Below are positions 32,374 to 41,173 of a stretch of 64,000 bases of DNA, one piece after another. Both the position numbers and the translations under genes were made by a program. Numbering within the stretch: the first letter of the stretch is position 1; each line of letters begins with the position of its first letter. Source of the DNA: Bradyrhizobium stylosanthis. GTDB taxonomy: Bacteria; Pseudomonadota; Alphaproteobacteria; Rhizobiales; Xanthobacteraceae. The notes below the pieces were generated by a model that was not told the origin of the DNA, did no database searches, and was given only the letters and a program-made list of their open reading frames with translations. The stretch is from assembly GCF_001641335.1 (NCBI RefSeq), contig NZ_LVEM01000003.1:160043-224042 (forward strand). Direction: 5' to 3'.

Positions 32374-34212
32374 TTACGCGTACCTCGCCAACATCCATTT
32401 CATGTTCAGGTACGGCCAGATCCGCCCGACCTTCTCCCAATCCCACGACTTCGACGCCGTCAAGCGGCTGACCGCTCCGCGCAAGGCCGCTTCATCCACC
32501 AGTTCGGCAAACGCCGGCACCTTGCGGTCGAGCAGGTCGGCGGTCCAGCCTGCCAGCGGCCCGTTCAACCACTCCGGCATCGGCGAATTGAAACCGACCT
32601 TGCGGCGCGCGGTGCGGATCGACTCCGGCATAAGGCCCTCCATCGCCCGCCGGGCAACAGCCTTGGTATAGCCGTCCGCCGACTTGCTGCTTTCCGGAAG
32701 CGCCATGGTGTAGGTGACGAGACGCCAATCCATGAAGGGCATGCGGACCTCGACGCCGTGGGCCATCGAGAGACGATCGAAATTGCGCAGGATGGTGGGC
32801 AGCACGGTGCTGTGAAACATGCGGTAGAGCCGCCGGTTCAGGCCACCCCATTCACGCGGCAGCACATCGTCCTCGCCGACCAGCGGAAGCGGGCTCGGAA
32901 GATCGCGCAGGCCCGACCGCAGGAAATAGACGCCCTGGCGTTTCAAGGCCAGCACGCGCAGGAGGTCCACGCCGCGACGCGCCAGCGGCGAGCGCGAAGC
33001 CAGATCTTCCGCGGCGTTGCGAATTCGAAACGCCGCGGCCCGGCCTTCCTGCAGATAGGCGCCCATCAACTCGTCCGCGCCGTGGCCGTCGAGTGAGACC
33101 GTCACGTTGTTCTGCCGCAATTGCCGGTAGATCAGCCATGCCGCGCTGGGCAACCCGATATAGACGTCGTCGAGATCGTCGAGAATCCGGTCGAGATCCG
33201 TCAACGCATCGCCCTGTCCGATTGCGAGGAAAGTGGGTTCGACCTTGGCCCAGGCGGCGGCCTCCTCGGCCATCGGCCGCTCGTCGTTCGATGCGCCCGG
33301 GAAGGTCGCGACGAAGGCGTGGCGCCACGCGGCGCTGTCGCGCGGTCCCATCCCGGCCTGCTCGTGCGCCGCCATGGTGCAGATCACCGCCGAGGAGTCG
33401 AAGCCTCCGGACAGGCACGTCCCGATCGGCACGTCGCTGCGCATCCGCAGGGCTACGGCGTCCTGGAACAGTTCGCGGAAGCCGGCCACGCGCTCGGCTT
33501 CCGTGGCCGGCACCGCAGGCAGATGATCGATCGTTCGCCACCAGCGCCTGACGCCGACCTTGCCCTGGCGCAGCCACATGCAATGACCGGCCTGCAGGCG
33601 GCGAACCTGCCGAAACAAGGTTCGGTCGCTGCCCTCGATGCCGAAGGCGTCGAACATCAGGCGCCGTGCCACTTCCGTCTCGACGGACGGATCGATCAGT
33701 CCGCTCCGCACCAGCGCCCGCTGCTCGGAGGCAAAGACAAACCGCTCCGGCGACACGGCATAGAGCAGCGGCTTGATACCGAAGCGATCGCGCGCAAGAA
33801 ACAATTCGCGCGTGCCGGTGTCAAAGATCGCAAGGGCCCACATGCCGTTGAAGCGCGGCAGCATGTCTTCCCGCCAGGCCTCCCAGGCGGCCAGGATCAC
33901 TTCGGTATCGGATTGGCTGCGGAACACTGTGCCGCGCGCCTCAAGCTCGCGGCGCAGCTCGAGGAAATTGTAGATCTCGCCGTTGTAGACAATGACGTAA
34001 CGGCCGTCCGCGGACAGCATCGGCTGATAGCCGCCCTCGCCGGGATCGATGATCGCAAGGCGGCGATGGCCGAATGCGAGAGCCCGGTCCGCGCTGAACC
34101 ACGTTCCTTCGCCGAACGGACCGCGATGCGCGATCAGGCCGGTCAGTCGCGAGATTTCGGCCGGCTCGACCGCATTGCCGCGCAGATTGACGATTCCGGC
34201 GATTCCGCACAT
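32374..34212 (-). CDS. asnB: Asparagine synthase (glutamine-hydrolysing) family amidotransferase
   Basis: A 612-residue protein. Cys2 in MCGIAGIVN is the glutaminase nucleophile, followed by LIAHRGPFGEG, FGHRRLAIID and YNGEIYNFLELRRELE. The synthetase half has CLSGGFDSSAVI (the SGGxDS ATP-pyrophosphatase loop), SLDGHGADELMGAY and VRMPFMDWRLV. It transfers ammonia from glutamine to an acid activated by ATP. In polysaccharide loci such proteins are commonly thought to amidate uronic acids or other carboxyl sugars. The neighbours (flippase upstream by 3 bases, transferase downstream by 3 bases) favour a glycan substrate, though a housekeeping asparagine synthase cannot be ruled out. Confidence 0.85.
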   Translation of the reverse strand: MCGIAGIVNLRGNAVEPAEISRLTGLIAHRGPFGEGTWFSADRALAFGHRRLAIIDPGEGGYQPMLSADGRYVIVYNGEIYNFLELRRELEARGTVFRSQSDTEVILAAWEAWREDMLPRFNGMWALAIFDTGTRELFLARDRFGIKPLLYAVSPERFVFASEQRALVRSGLIDPSVETEVARRLMFDAFGIEGSDRTLFRQVRRLQAGHCMWLRQGKVGVRRWWRTIDHLPAVPATEAERVAGFRELFQDAVALRMRSDVPIGTCLSGGFDSSAVICTMAAHEQAGMGPRDSAAWRHAFVATFPGASNDERPMAEEAAAWAKVEPTFLAIGQGDALTDLDRILDDLDDVYIGLPSAAWLIYRQLRQNNVTVSLDGHGADELMGAYLQEGRAAAFRIRNAAEDLASRSPLARRGVDLLRVLALKRQGVYFLRSGLRDLPSPLPLVGEDDVLPREWGGLNRRLYRMFHSTVLPTILRNFDRLSMAHGVEVRMPFMDWRLVTYTMALPESSKSADGYTKAVARRAMEGLMPESIRTARRKVGFNSPMPEWLNGPLAGWTADLLDRKVPAFAELVDEAALRGAVSRLTASKSWDWEKVGRIWPYLNMKWMLARYA

Positions 34213-34215
34213 GTC

Positions 34216-35766
34216 CTAGATCGCCTTCAGGGGCACGAAGCGGCTGAAAATGGCGCGCAAGTCCTGCAAGCAGGCCCTTCGATACGGTCCCAGCTGCGAT
34301 GCGGCAACTTCGACGACAAAGATGGTCGCAGCCGTCACCGCCGCGACGGCTCCCACCGACCACCAGGACGGCGCAAGGTGGAACGGCGCGCGGTCGAGAC
34401 CGATGCGCAGCGCCAGCGCGGTCGCGATCCCGATGCCAAGCGGCATCAGGACGCAATGGATGACGCGCGGCCAAATGCCGGAAATGTCAAAACTGCGGCG
34501 CAGCAGCACGACGATGGTCGCCATCTGCGCGATCATGCCGGCACAGGCGCTCCAGCCGGCGGCCTGCCAGCCGAAGCTTGGCAGCACGATCGCACTGGTG
34601 CCGAGCGTGACGATCCCCGTGATCAGCGCGATGAGCGCGTTGGAGCGCGAGCGCGCCTGCGCCAGCAGATAAAAGCCGAACACATTCGCACTCGATCCAA
34701 GGATACCGGCAATCGACAAGACGACGAGCACCCGTGCCGCCTCGGCCGCGACCTCGGCACCGGTCCAGACATGAAGCAGCGGACCGGCGACGGGGATCAA
34801 CGCACCCAAGGCACTCGCGGCAAGGACGTTCAAAATCCAGGAGGACCGGAACAGCAGATCGACCTTGCGATCCTCGCTCTCCTTTTGCAGCGTGCTGAAG
34901 AACGGAAACAGGATCTCGCCGACCTTGAGGATGCCGATATAGGTGGCCTCCTGGAGGCGCTGCGCCACGCCATAGAAGCCGACGAATTGGGGTTGCAGCA
35001 GCGCGCCGAGCAGATAGCGATCGGCCTGCCCGGCAAGCAGCGCACCACCCTGTGCGGCAACCTGCCAGCCGCCGAGCCGAACCAACTTTCCGAGCGACCC
35101 GCGATGCAGCGCCGGCGGCGCCAGCCATTGACCGATACCGCGGGACCAGACCAGAGCCATCAGCAGACCGCTTGCAAACCCAAGCGCCTGGCAGCCGAGG
35201 AAGGTCGAGGCACGAGGCGCGGCGGGGATCAGCAACAGCATCGAAAGGGTCGAGACCAACGTACTGACAATGCCGATCGAAGAGATCCGGCGATAGTCCT
35301 GGCGCGCGGTGAACAACGACACGAAGACAGCCGATACGCATTGGCACAACCAGCCCGCACTGGCCAATGTGAAGGCCAATCCAAGATCGTCGGCGGCCGA
35401 ACCCGCCAGATGAAAGCCGAGACGCGCGAGCGGAGCTCCGGCAAGCCAGAAGAAGACGGTGATCGGGCCGCCCAATGCGATCGCAATCATGATCGCCGTC
35501 GCGAACAGGCGCCGCGCATCCTCGCGGTCGGACGGCTCCAGCCGCTGGGCAAGCTCGCGCGCCGTCGACAGTCCGAGCGCATTGCTGAACACCAGTGCAG
35601 GCGCAATGCATGCCGTCACCAGACCCGCAACACCGAATGCCGCCAGACCGAGGCGAGCGATCACGAACGGCAGGATGGCCAGGTTCAGCACCACGGCCAC
35701 CAGGAAGGCCATCGCGTTCCAGGCGGAGTTTCCCAGCAGGTCGGGCGGTCTTTTTGTCGAAGTCAT
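34216..35766 (-). CDS. Second polysaccharide flippase/translocase (MOP superfamily)
   Basis: A 516-residue polytopic protein from ATG 35766 (MTSTKRPPDLLGNSAWNAM); a GTG three codons upstream is possible. It has about 12-14 helices (VAVVLNLAILPFVIARLG, ATAIMIAIALGGPITVFFW and so on), the GLAAFGVAGLV loop common to Wzx/RfbX relatives, and ADRYLLGALLQPQFVGFYG near the middle. It is only distantly similar to the flippase at 18901. Having a Wzx in each of two convergent operons suggests two export routes or two glycans. It is the first gene of the minus-strand operon. Confidence 0.78.
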   Translation of the reverse strand: MTSTKRPPDLLGNSAWNAMAFLVAVVLNLAILPFVIARLGLAAFGVAGLVTACIAPALVFSNALGLSTARELAQRLEPSDREDARRLFATAIMIAIALGGPITVFFWLAGAPLARLGFHLAGSAADDLGLAFTLASAGWLCQCVSAVFVSLFTARQDYRRISSIGIVSTLVSTLSMLLLIPAAPRASTFLGCQALGFASGLLMALVWSRGIGQWLAPPALHRGSLGKLVRLGGWQVAAQGGALLAGQADRYLLGALLQPQFVGFYGVAQRLQEATYIGILKVGEILFPFFSTLQKESEDRKVDLLFRSSWILNVLAASALGALIPVAGPLLHVWTGAEVAAEAARVLVVLSIAGILGSSANVFGFYLLAQARSRSNALIALITGIVTLGTSAIVLPSFGWQAAGWSACAGMIAQMATIVVLLRRSFDISGIWPRVIHCVLMPLGIGIATALALRIGLDRAPFHLAPSWWSVGAVAAVTAATIFVVEVAASQLGPYRRACLQDLRAIFSRFVPLKAI

Positions 35767-35936
35767 GCCAGCCACCCGGCCGTACCCTCACCAAGCCTGT
35801 GCCACCTCGTCAATCGGGGTTCCCCCAAGCAGCGCAAATTCGGGCTAGCAGTCAGGGCATGGATTGTCGATAGCCTGGGGAGGCGACTGCCGTTCACCTG
35901 GGCCCGGCCCATTCCGTACGGCATGCCGTCCGGCGC

Positions 35937-36626
35937 TCAGAGCCCATCCGACTCGCCGTTCTTCGGCGTCGAACGCGGCACGAAGGGAGCGAACGCCGTA
36001 TCGTTCATCGCCGGCATCATCGGCCTGCCGCCGGCATCCATGGGGGGAGCCGCGGGGGCCGCCACCGGATCGGCCGGGCGCTGGAGCACCAGGACCTCGC
36101 TGCGATCGCCCTGCTTGAACGTCACCTCGCGCGGCTGAACCTCGGTCAGCGACCAGCCGCCGAGCGATTCGCCCTGCCGCATGCGCACCACCTTCTGGTC
36201 GAAGCGATTGACGAGGATCGCGATCGCATCGCCCTCGCCGATCACGGCCCCCACCAGCAGCAGCGGGGGCGGCGGGGCCTCGACCTGCTTGGGCGGCGGC
36301 GCCTGCACCTCCTCGACCGGGGACGCAGCGACCGCGCGTGGCGGCGGCCGGCGCGAGGCCGAGAAGATCGGACGCTCCTGGGTTGCCGTCAGCGCCGAGA
36401 GCGGCACGGACCACAGCGGATTGCCGCGGGGGACCGGTTTGCTCACGGCCTGGGCCGGCCGCGCGATCGGCCGCATCGCACCGACATCGACGCTGTCGGC
36501 GGGCGTGCCTGCGGCATCGTCCGGCAGGATATCGATGCGCGAGGAGGTGGCGGCCGGAGCCGCGGCGCTGCCCAGCACCACCCACAGCACAGCCCATCCC
36601 ACCGCTTGGAGCCACCCGGACATCAT
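35937..36626 (-). CDS. GspC/GspN-like type II secretion protein
   Basis: A 229-residue protein from ATG 36626, with AAGG about 4 bases upstream; the frame opens earlier. The N-terminus (MMSGWLQAVGWAVLWVVLGSAAAPAA) looks like a signal peptide or anchor. A proline-rich middle follows the NPLWSVPLSALTATQERPIF motif, and residues about 125-185 (VGAVIGEGDAIAILVNRF, VRMRQGESLGGWSLTEV) match the homology-region domain of GspC-type proteins that meets the secretin N0 domain. Some rhizobial annotations call such genes gspN. It is part of the T2SS but separated from gspM by the autotransporter gene. Confidence 0.68.
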   Translation of the reverse strand: MMSGWLQAVGWAVLWVVLGSAAAPAATSSRIDILPDDAAGTPADSVDVGAMRPIARPAQAVSKPVPRGNPLWSVPLSALTATQERPIFSASRRPPPRAVAASPVEEVQAPPPKQVEAPPPPLLLVGAVIGEGDAIAILVNRFDQKVVRMRQGESLGGWSLTEVQPREVTFKQGDRSEVLVLQRPADPVAAPAAPPMDAGGRPMMPAMNDTAFAPFVPRSTPKNGESDGL

Positions 36627-36913
36627 CGCCTTGCAGGTTCCTTTCCCCAGCAAACTAGGCCCGATGGGCCCGCCCATCAACCGCCTCGTCCGCCCAATTC
36701 AGGCCGACCGGCAGCGCCTGTATTGCGACACGTAAAAATGTTGCCCAAGAGCCACGATTGCGGAAATTGCGCCCGGAATGGGCAGGAACCCTGCTCTATC
36801 CAACCCCCGTTCATTGCGAGCCCGTGCGAGGTCATGAGATCATCGCGGACGGGGCTGCGCTTGCGCGCCCGGGTTGCAATGCCTGCGATTGTTTTTTTGA
36901 TTTGAGAGCACCA

Positions 36914-39900
36914 ATGGCCGGACCGAAAATGGCGCCCGAGAGGATCGGAGACCGGCTGCGGTCGGTCAGGCGCCATGCTCTGGCGACCCTGCTCGCCACG
37001 ACCGCGCTCGGCGTCGTCGCCGCGCATGCCGTGGACGGCACCTGGAGCGGCGCTAGCTCCGACTGGACCGATCCGGCCAACTGGTCATCGAACCCGAGCG
37101 TACCGGACGGAACCGCGACCTTCACCAACACCGGAAACACGAGCGTCGACAATTTCAACGGCGTCGTCGTCATCGGCACGGTCCAGTTCACGAACACCGC
37201 GCAGGCCTACACGGTCACGATCGGCGACGCGTTCATCCTCAACGGCACCGGCATCATCAACAATTCCGGCAACACCCAGAACTTCGTGTCGGCGTCCAAC
37301 GGCATCAACATGGTGTTCCAGAACAGCAGCACCGCGAGCGGCGGAACTGGCGCCGTGACCATCACCAACAGTTCCGGCGGCACGGTCTCGTTCCTGCAGA
37401 ACAGCACGGCCGGGACGGCCAGCATCATCAACAGCAGCTTCCTCACCTTCGAGGATTCCGCCAATGCCGGCAGCGCCCTGATCAGCAACAATGCCGGCGG
37501 CCAGATCGATTTCTACACCAGCGCCTCGGCCGGCAGCGCCACGATCAACAACGCGGCGAGCGCCACGCTGAGCTTCCACAACAACACCACTGCCGCCACA
37601 TCGAGCATCATCAACGACGGCATCGTGAATTTCGACGGCTCCGCCACCGCCGGCAGCGCCACCATCACCACCAACAACGGCGCGACGACGAATTTCAGCG
37701 CGTCGGCGACCGGCGGCAGCGCACGCTTCATCACCAATGCCGGCGGCACGGTCGACATTTCCGGCCTCACCAGCGGCGGGATGACCAGCGGCTCGATCGA
37801 AGGCGCAGGCAATTACGTGCTCGGCGCCAACACCCTCACCACCGGCAGCCTCAACACTTCGACCCAGGTCGACGGCATCATCTCCGGCACCGGCGGCGGC
37901 CTCACCAAGGTCGGCACCGGCACGCTGACGCTGACCAACGTCAACACCTATACCGGCGCGACGACGGTCTCGGCCGGAACGCTCGCACTGTCGGGCTTCG
38001 GCAGCATTGCGGACTCCAGCGTCGTCACGGTGAACGGCACGCTCGACATTTCCGCGATCACCCCATCGGCAGCGGCCCTCACCACGCTGGCCGGAAGCGG
38101 GACGGTCCAGATGGGCACCAAGGGAGTGTTCATCACCAACGGTTCGACCGAATTCTCTGGCGTGATCAATGGAACGGGCGGGGTCGAGATTTTCAACGGC
38201 ACCCAAACGTTCTCCGGCGTCAACACCTATACCAACGCAACCCAGATCGACGTCGGTGCGACGCTCGCGCTGAAGGGCAGCGGCTCGATCGCGAGTTCCG
38301 TCCTTGTGACCTTCTCGCCGGGTGCGACCGGGACATTGGATATTTCGCAGACCACCTCCGGCGCCTCGATACAGTCGCTTTTCTCGATGGCTGGTGCCGG
38401 CTTCATCGCGCTCGGCTCGAAGACGCTCACGATCACGAACGGAAGCGTGTTCTCGGGCGTCATCCTGGACGGCGGTATCGGCGGCGGCACGGGGGGTAAT
38501 CTGGTGATTGCCAACGCCGCCACGCAGCAGCTCTCGGGCAACAACCTGTATACCGGCACGACCACGATAGCCGCGGGCGGCGAGCTGGACCTTGTTTTTT
38601 TCGGCGGCCTGAATGGCAGCATCGCTTCATCCCGGAGCGTCATCGCCGATGGTATCTTCGACATCTCGAACCTGACCAACGGCGGCACCTCGATCAGTTC
38701 GTTGTCGGGGTCGGGTAATGTCAATCTCGGCGCCAACACGCTGACGATCACCAACGCCAACGGCACGTTCTCGGGCGTCATTGACGATGCCGGCGCCGGC
38801 GGCGGCCTCACGCTGGCCGGCGGCACGCAGACGCTGACGGGCGTCAACACCTATACCGGCGCCACCGCCGTGAACGGCGGCACGCTGGTGGTGGACGGCA
38901 CGATCCTCAACAGCCCGATCACCGTCAACACCGGCGGCACGCTCGCCGGCAGCGGCAACGTCGCCGGCGTCCAGGTCAGCGGCGGCACATTGGCGCCGGG
39001 CAGCGCAGCCACCCCGTTCGGCCCGCTGACGGTGACCGGCAGCCTGATCTTCACCGCCGCCTCGACCTATCTGGTGCAGGTCTCTTCCACCAATGCCAGC
39101 CTCACCCAGGTCACGGGCTCGACCGACCTCGGCGGTGCGACGGTGCGAGCCAATTTCAGCTCGGGCACGGTCAAGAAGCAGTACACGATCCTGACCGCGG
39201 CGGGCAGCCTCGTCGGCACCACCTTCAATCCGACCGTTCTCTCCAACATGCCGACGCTGAACGCGACGCTGAGCTACGACCCCAACAACGTGTTCCTCAA
39301 TGTCAACGTCAACTTCACGCCGGCGAGCGGCCTGAACACCAACCAGCAGAACGTCGCGAACACGCTGACCAATTTCTTCAATGCGACCGGCGGCATTCCC
39401 GCGGCGTTCGCAGCGCTGGGCCCGTCGGGGCTGACCACCGCCTCGGGCGAGCTCGGCACCGGCATCATCCAGTCCGCGATCAACGCCGACGGCCAGTTCC
39501 TCAACCTGATGCTCGACCCGACCGTCATCGGCCGCTCGGGCGGCTTCGCCAAGGCGGGCAGCGTCGCGCAATTCGCCGACAGCGAGGATGCCAGGGCCTA
39601 TGCCAGGATGCGTCCGGCCAATGCGCGTGAGCGCGAGGCCTATGCGATGGCGACCAAGGCGCCTTCGCTGCTGTCGTCGCAGCCGAGCAGCCGCTGGAGC
39701 GTCTGGGCCGCCGGCTATGGCGGCTCGGCCGAGGTCGGCGGCAATGCGACGGTCGGCTCGCAGGACTTGACCGCACGGGTCTGGGGCGCCGCGGCCGGCG
39801 CCGACTACAGGCTCTCGGTCGACACGCTGGTGGGCTTCGCGCTCGGCGGCGGCGGACTGAACTACTCGGTTGCGAACGCGATGGGCTCGGGCTCGGCCGA

Positions 39901-40531
39901 CCTGTTCCAGGCCGGCGTCTATGGCCGGCACAATTTCGGCCCGGCCTATATCTCGGCCGCCCTCGCCTATGGCTGGCACGACGTCACCACCAACCGCACC
40001 GTGGCGCTGGCCGGGGCCGACCAGCTCCAGGCCCGCTACAAGGCCGACACGTTCTCGGCCCGCTTCGAGGGCGGCTACCGTTTTGCGATGCCGATGATCG
40101 GCATCACTCCCTATGCGGCGGCGCAGGTGACGAACGTCAACCTGCCGAACTATTCCGAGGCCAGCCTCAACGGCGGCGGCCTGTTCGCGCTGAACTACGC
40201 CGCGCAATCCGTCACCGACACCCGCTCCGAGCTCGGCCTGCGCACCGACAAGTCGTACGCCATGCAGAACGGCGTGCTGACGCTGCGCGGCCGCGCCGCC
40301 TGGGCGCACGACTACAATCCGAGCCGCGCCATCACCGCGCTGTTCCAGACCCTGCCGGGCACCAGCTTCGTCGTGAACGGCGCCAGGGTCGATGCCGACT
40401 CCGCGCTTGTCAGCGCCAGCGCCGAGATGAAATGGCTGAACGGCTTCTCGCTCGCCGGCACCTTCGACGGCGAGTTCTCCGGCAACGTCACCAGCTATTC
40501 CGGCAAGGGCGTCTTCAAATACAGCTGGTGA
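36914..40531 (+). CDS. Type V autotransporter, beta-helix passenger with PATR repeats
   Basis: A 1205-residue protein. I chose ATG 36914 (MAGPKMAPERIG), with GAGAG upstream, because the signal peptide then ends AAHA with cleavage near residue 39; the open frame extends to 36758 but that part looks non-coding. The passenger (about 40-900) is Gly/Ser/Thr/Asn-rich and contains autotransporter-associated beta-strand repeats (GTGTLTLTNVNTYTGATTV and similar). An early block has repeating SATAGSATI-type units. Residues about 925-1205 form the translocator barrel, starting WSVWAAGYGGSAEVGG and ending in the aromatic FKYSW. It is expected at the outer membrane or released. It lies on the opposite strand between gspM and the gspC/N-like gene. 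Confidence 0.88.
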   Translation: MAGPKMAPERIGDRLRSVRRHALATLLATTALGVVAAHAVDGTWSGASSDWTDPANWSSNPSVPDGTATFTNTGNTSVDNFNGVVVIGTVQFTNTAQAYTVTIGDAFILNGTGIINNSGNTQNFVSASNGINMVFQNSSTASGGTGAVTITNSSGGTVSFLQNSTAGTASIINSSFLTFEDSANAGSALISNNAGGQIDFYTSASAGSATINNAASATLSFHNNTTAATSSIINDGIVNFDGSATAGSATITTNNGATTNFSASATGGSARFITNAGGTVDISGLTSGGMTSGSIEGAGNYVLGANTLTTGSLNTSTQVDGIISGTGGGLTKVGTGTLTLTNVNTYTGATTVSAGTLALSGFGSIADSSVVTVNGTLDISAITPSAAALTTLAGSGTVQMGTKGVFITNGSTEFSGVINGTGGVEIFNGTQTFSGVNTYTNATQIDVGATLALKGSGSIASSVLVTFSPGATGTLDISQTTSGASIQSLFSMAGAGFIALGSKTLTITNGSVFSGVILDGGIGGGTGGNLVIANAATQQLSGNNLYTGTTTIAAGGELDLVFFGGLNGSIASSRSVIADGIFDISNLTNGGTSISSLSGSGNVNLGANTLTITNANGTFSGVIDDAGAGGGLTLAGGTQTLTGVNTYTGATAVNGGTLVVDGTILNSPITVNTGGTLAGSGNVAGVQVSGGTLAPGSAATPFGPLTVTGSLIFTAASTYLVQVSSTNASLTQVTGSTDLGGATVRANFSSGTVKKQYTILTAAGSLVGTTFNPTVLSNMPTLNATLSYDPNNVFLNVNVNFTPASGLNTNQQNVANTLTNFFNATGGIPAAFAALGPSGLTTASGELGTGIIQSAINADGQFLNLMLDPTVIGRSGGFAKAGSVAQFADSEDARAYARMRPANAREREAYAMATKAPSLLSSQPSSRWSVWAAGYGGSAEVGGNATVGSQDLTARVWGAAAGADYRLSVDTLVGFALGGGGLNYSVANAMGSGSADLFQAGVYGRHNFGPAYISAALAYGWHDVTTNRTVALAGADQLQARYKADTFSARFEGGYRFAMPMIGITPYAAAQVTNVNLPNYSEASLNGGGLFALNYAAQSVTDTRSELGLRTDKSYAMQNGVLTLRGRAAWAHDYNPSRAITALFQTLPGTSFVVNGARVDADSALVSASAEMKWLNGFSLAGTFDGEFSGNVTSYSGKGVFKYSW

Positions 40532-40558
40532 GCCGGCGGGCCCGCCTGACGACGCGCC

Positions 40559-41173
40559 CTACTTCCCCGCCTGCCACTGGCCGGACACGCCCAGGATCAC
40601 CCTGACGCGGCCGGTGGGGGCATCGCCGAGCGAAGTGGCCTGCGGCACCTGGACGTCGAGCTGCTCGACGAACAGGAACGGCATTCCGGCCTCGAGATCG
40701 TAGAGCAGCTTTTGCAGCGCCGGCTGTTCCAGCTCGCAGCTCACGACGAGACCGACGAAGCCGTCCTTCGCCTGCGCCCCTGTCACGTCGACCTGCGAGG
40801 ACTGCACCGAGCCGCCGACACTGCCGACGGCGGCGGCGACCCGCTGCAACAGATTGGCGCCCGCCACCGTCACCGTCGGCCCTTCCAGGAACGGCGTGCC
40901 GGGATGCTCGGCCATTGCTGCCGCGGCGTTCTTGGCGCCACCCTTGCGGCCGCGCAGCTGGTCGAGCAGGTCGGAGGTCTCCGCCAGGGCCTGACGATGG
41001 GCGATGACATCGGCGATCGAAAGGCCCGCCATCAGCAACAGCCCGCCGGCGATGGCGAGATAGAGCGAGACCGCAATCAGCGGCGAGCCGGCGAGCGCCC
41101 GCGCCACACTGTTTCCGCTCGCGACCTTGCTGCCCACCGCGCTGATCTTGGCATTGCTCTTGGCGCTGCTCAT
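40559..41173 (-). CDS. gspM: Type II secretion system protein GspM
   Basis: A 204-residue protein from ATG 41173, overlapping gspL as ATGA. One membrane anchor (PLIAVSLYLAIAGGLLLMAGL) follows a short cytoplasmic tail, then a coiled region (AETSDLLDQLRGRKGG) and a periplasmic ferredoxin-like domain ending VRVILGVSGQW. It forms part of the inner-membrane platform with GspE, F and L. It is the last gene of the gspE-M operon, ending 27 bases before the convergent autotransporter stop. Confidence 0.78.
   Translation of the reverse strand: MSSAKSNAKISAVGSKVASGNSVARALAGSPLIAVSLYLAIAGGLLLMAGLSIADVIAHRQALAETSDLLDQLRGRKGGAKNAAAAMAEHPGTPFLEGPTVTVAGANLLQRVAAAVGSVGGSVQSSQVDVTGAQAKDGFVGLVVSCELEQPALQKLLYDLEAGMPFLFVEQLDVQVPQATSLGDAPTGRVRVILGVSGQWQAGK

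Noticed and set aside
33121..36138. Plus-strand open frame of about 1000 codons across the asnB and flippase region
   Set aside because: The opposite strand carries asnB and the flippase with intact motifs. The long frame is rich in Arg, Gln and Asp without domains, a shadow effect.
38720..40309. Long minus-strand frames opposite the autotransporter
   Set aside because: They mirror the passenger and barrel code; the plus strand has a signal peptide, PATR repeats and an aromatic C-terminal residue.
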